A DNA stretch of 64,000 nt from Calothrix sp. 336/3 (GTDB taxonomy: Bacteria; Cyanobacteriota; Cyanobacteriia; Cyanobacteriales; Nostocaceae): contig NZ_CP011382.1 of NCBI RefSeq assembly GCF_000734895.2, positions 2,644,700 through 2,708,699 on the forward strand, given 5' to 3'. Below, one piece after another: positions 63,937 through 64,000 of the stretch (position 1 is the stretch's first letter; each line of letters opens with the position of its first letter). A program made the position numbers and the translations under genes. The notes below the pieces were generated by a model. It was not told the DNA's origin and ran no database searches. It was given only the letters and a program-made list of their open reading frames with translations.

Positions 63937-64000
63937 AGCGATCGCCTCATTTATGCCCTAGATGTAATGTGAAGAGATTATCTCAACAGGAATTTGACTC

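Noticed and set aside
1..64000. CRISPR array, transposase genes, prophage or integrative element
   Set aside because: I found no regularly spaced repeats, no DDE/HUH transposase or integrase frames and no attachment-site duplications at the two tRNA genes. This is by reading, not by computed search.
1..64000. GCGATCGC octamers as a special element
   Set aside because: These are HIP1 sites, frequent across most cyanobacterial genomes, and carry no locus-specific meaning here.

Overview
The window comes from a cyanobacterial chromosome, most likely a filamentous one of the Nostocales type. HIP1 octamers (GCGATCGC) are spread across genes and spacers. The gene set includes the ARC6/Ftn2-like division protein, DUF3727, DUF1995, DUF2358 and DUF4912 proteins, cyanobacteriochrome photosensors, a single-RRM Rbp protein and class II fructose-bisphosphate aldolase. 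There is no rRNA operon, prophage, CRISPR array or intact transposase gene. Two tRNA genes are present (Lys-UUU and Ser-UGA).

Layout. 1-7.4 kb: sugar and cofactor metabolism (5'-truncated ROK kinase, HAD phosphatase, glucosamine-6-phosphate deaminase, MoeA, REG-2-like HAD hydrolase, NAD-dependent epimerase, HemE), with a truncated Uma2 remnant. 8-16.5 kb: hexapeptide acyltransferase, membrane protein, methyltransferase, RRM protein, LD-carboxypeptidase, GT4 glycosyltransferase and a long pentapeptide-repeat protein. 17-26.5 kb: secreted zinc metalloprotease, Uma2 protein, putative PD-(D/E)XK protein, a duplicated DUF305 lipoprotein behind a MerR-type promoter, DUF1995 protein, cysteine desulfurase, and a PLD lipoprotein with an EF-hand loop and helix-hairpin-helix tail. 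26.5-31.1 kb: the accessory island. 31.4-44.6 kb: NDH-2-like oxidoreductase, B12-radical SAM protein, histidine kinase, GNAT-RuvX-DUF3727-YqeG cluster, nitrilase, TerB-like protein and aldolase. 45-64 kb: aldose epimerase, PdhA, ARC6 homologue, AEC transporter, DUF4912 protein, phosphodiester glycosidase, ArsA-HSP20 ATPase, a multi-GAF photoreceptor kinase, metallophosphoesterase, NadA and a membrane protein.

The standout is at 27.09-29.87 kb: the target half of a diversity-generating retroelement (DGR). A 657-residue caspase-formylglycine-enzyme fusion ends in a variable region (27408-27540). A 133-bp near-copy, the template repeat (27092-27224), lies 316 bp downstream. Read on the coding strand, the two differ at 14 positions in the core. 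All 14 are adenines in the template, and the 47 non-adenine core positions are unchanged. The two remaining differences lie in the 3' end, where the homing (IMH) sequence belongs. The template spells Asn (AAC/AAT) codons where the protein has Asp, Leu, Gly or Phe. No reverse transcriptase is encoded anywhere in the window, so it acts in trans from elsewhere or has been lost. A small peptidase-co-occurring (Pepco/Trypco-like) gene sits just upstream of the caspase gene. This matches the published cyanobacterial theme of DGR-diversified caspase or trypsin conflict systems.

Other notable points are a photoreceptor kinase with one phytochrome-like GAF and two dual-cysteine DXCF GAFs, the near-perfect MerR-family operator before the DUF305 gene, a PIN toxin with an 18-bp internal tandem duplication, and several small inverted-repeat elements.
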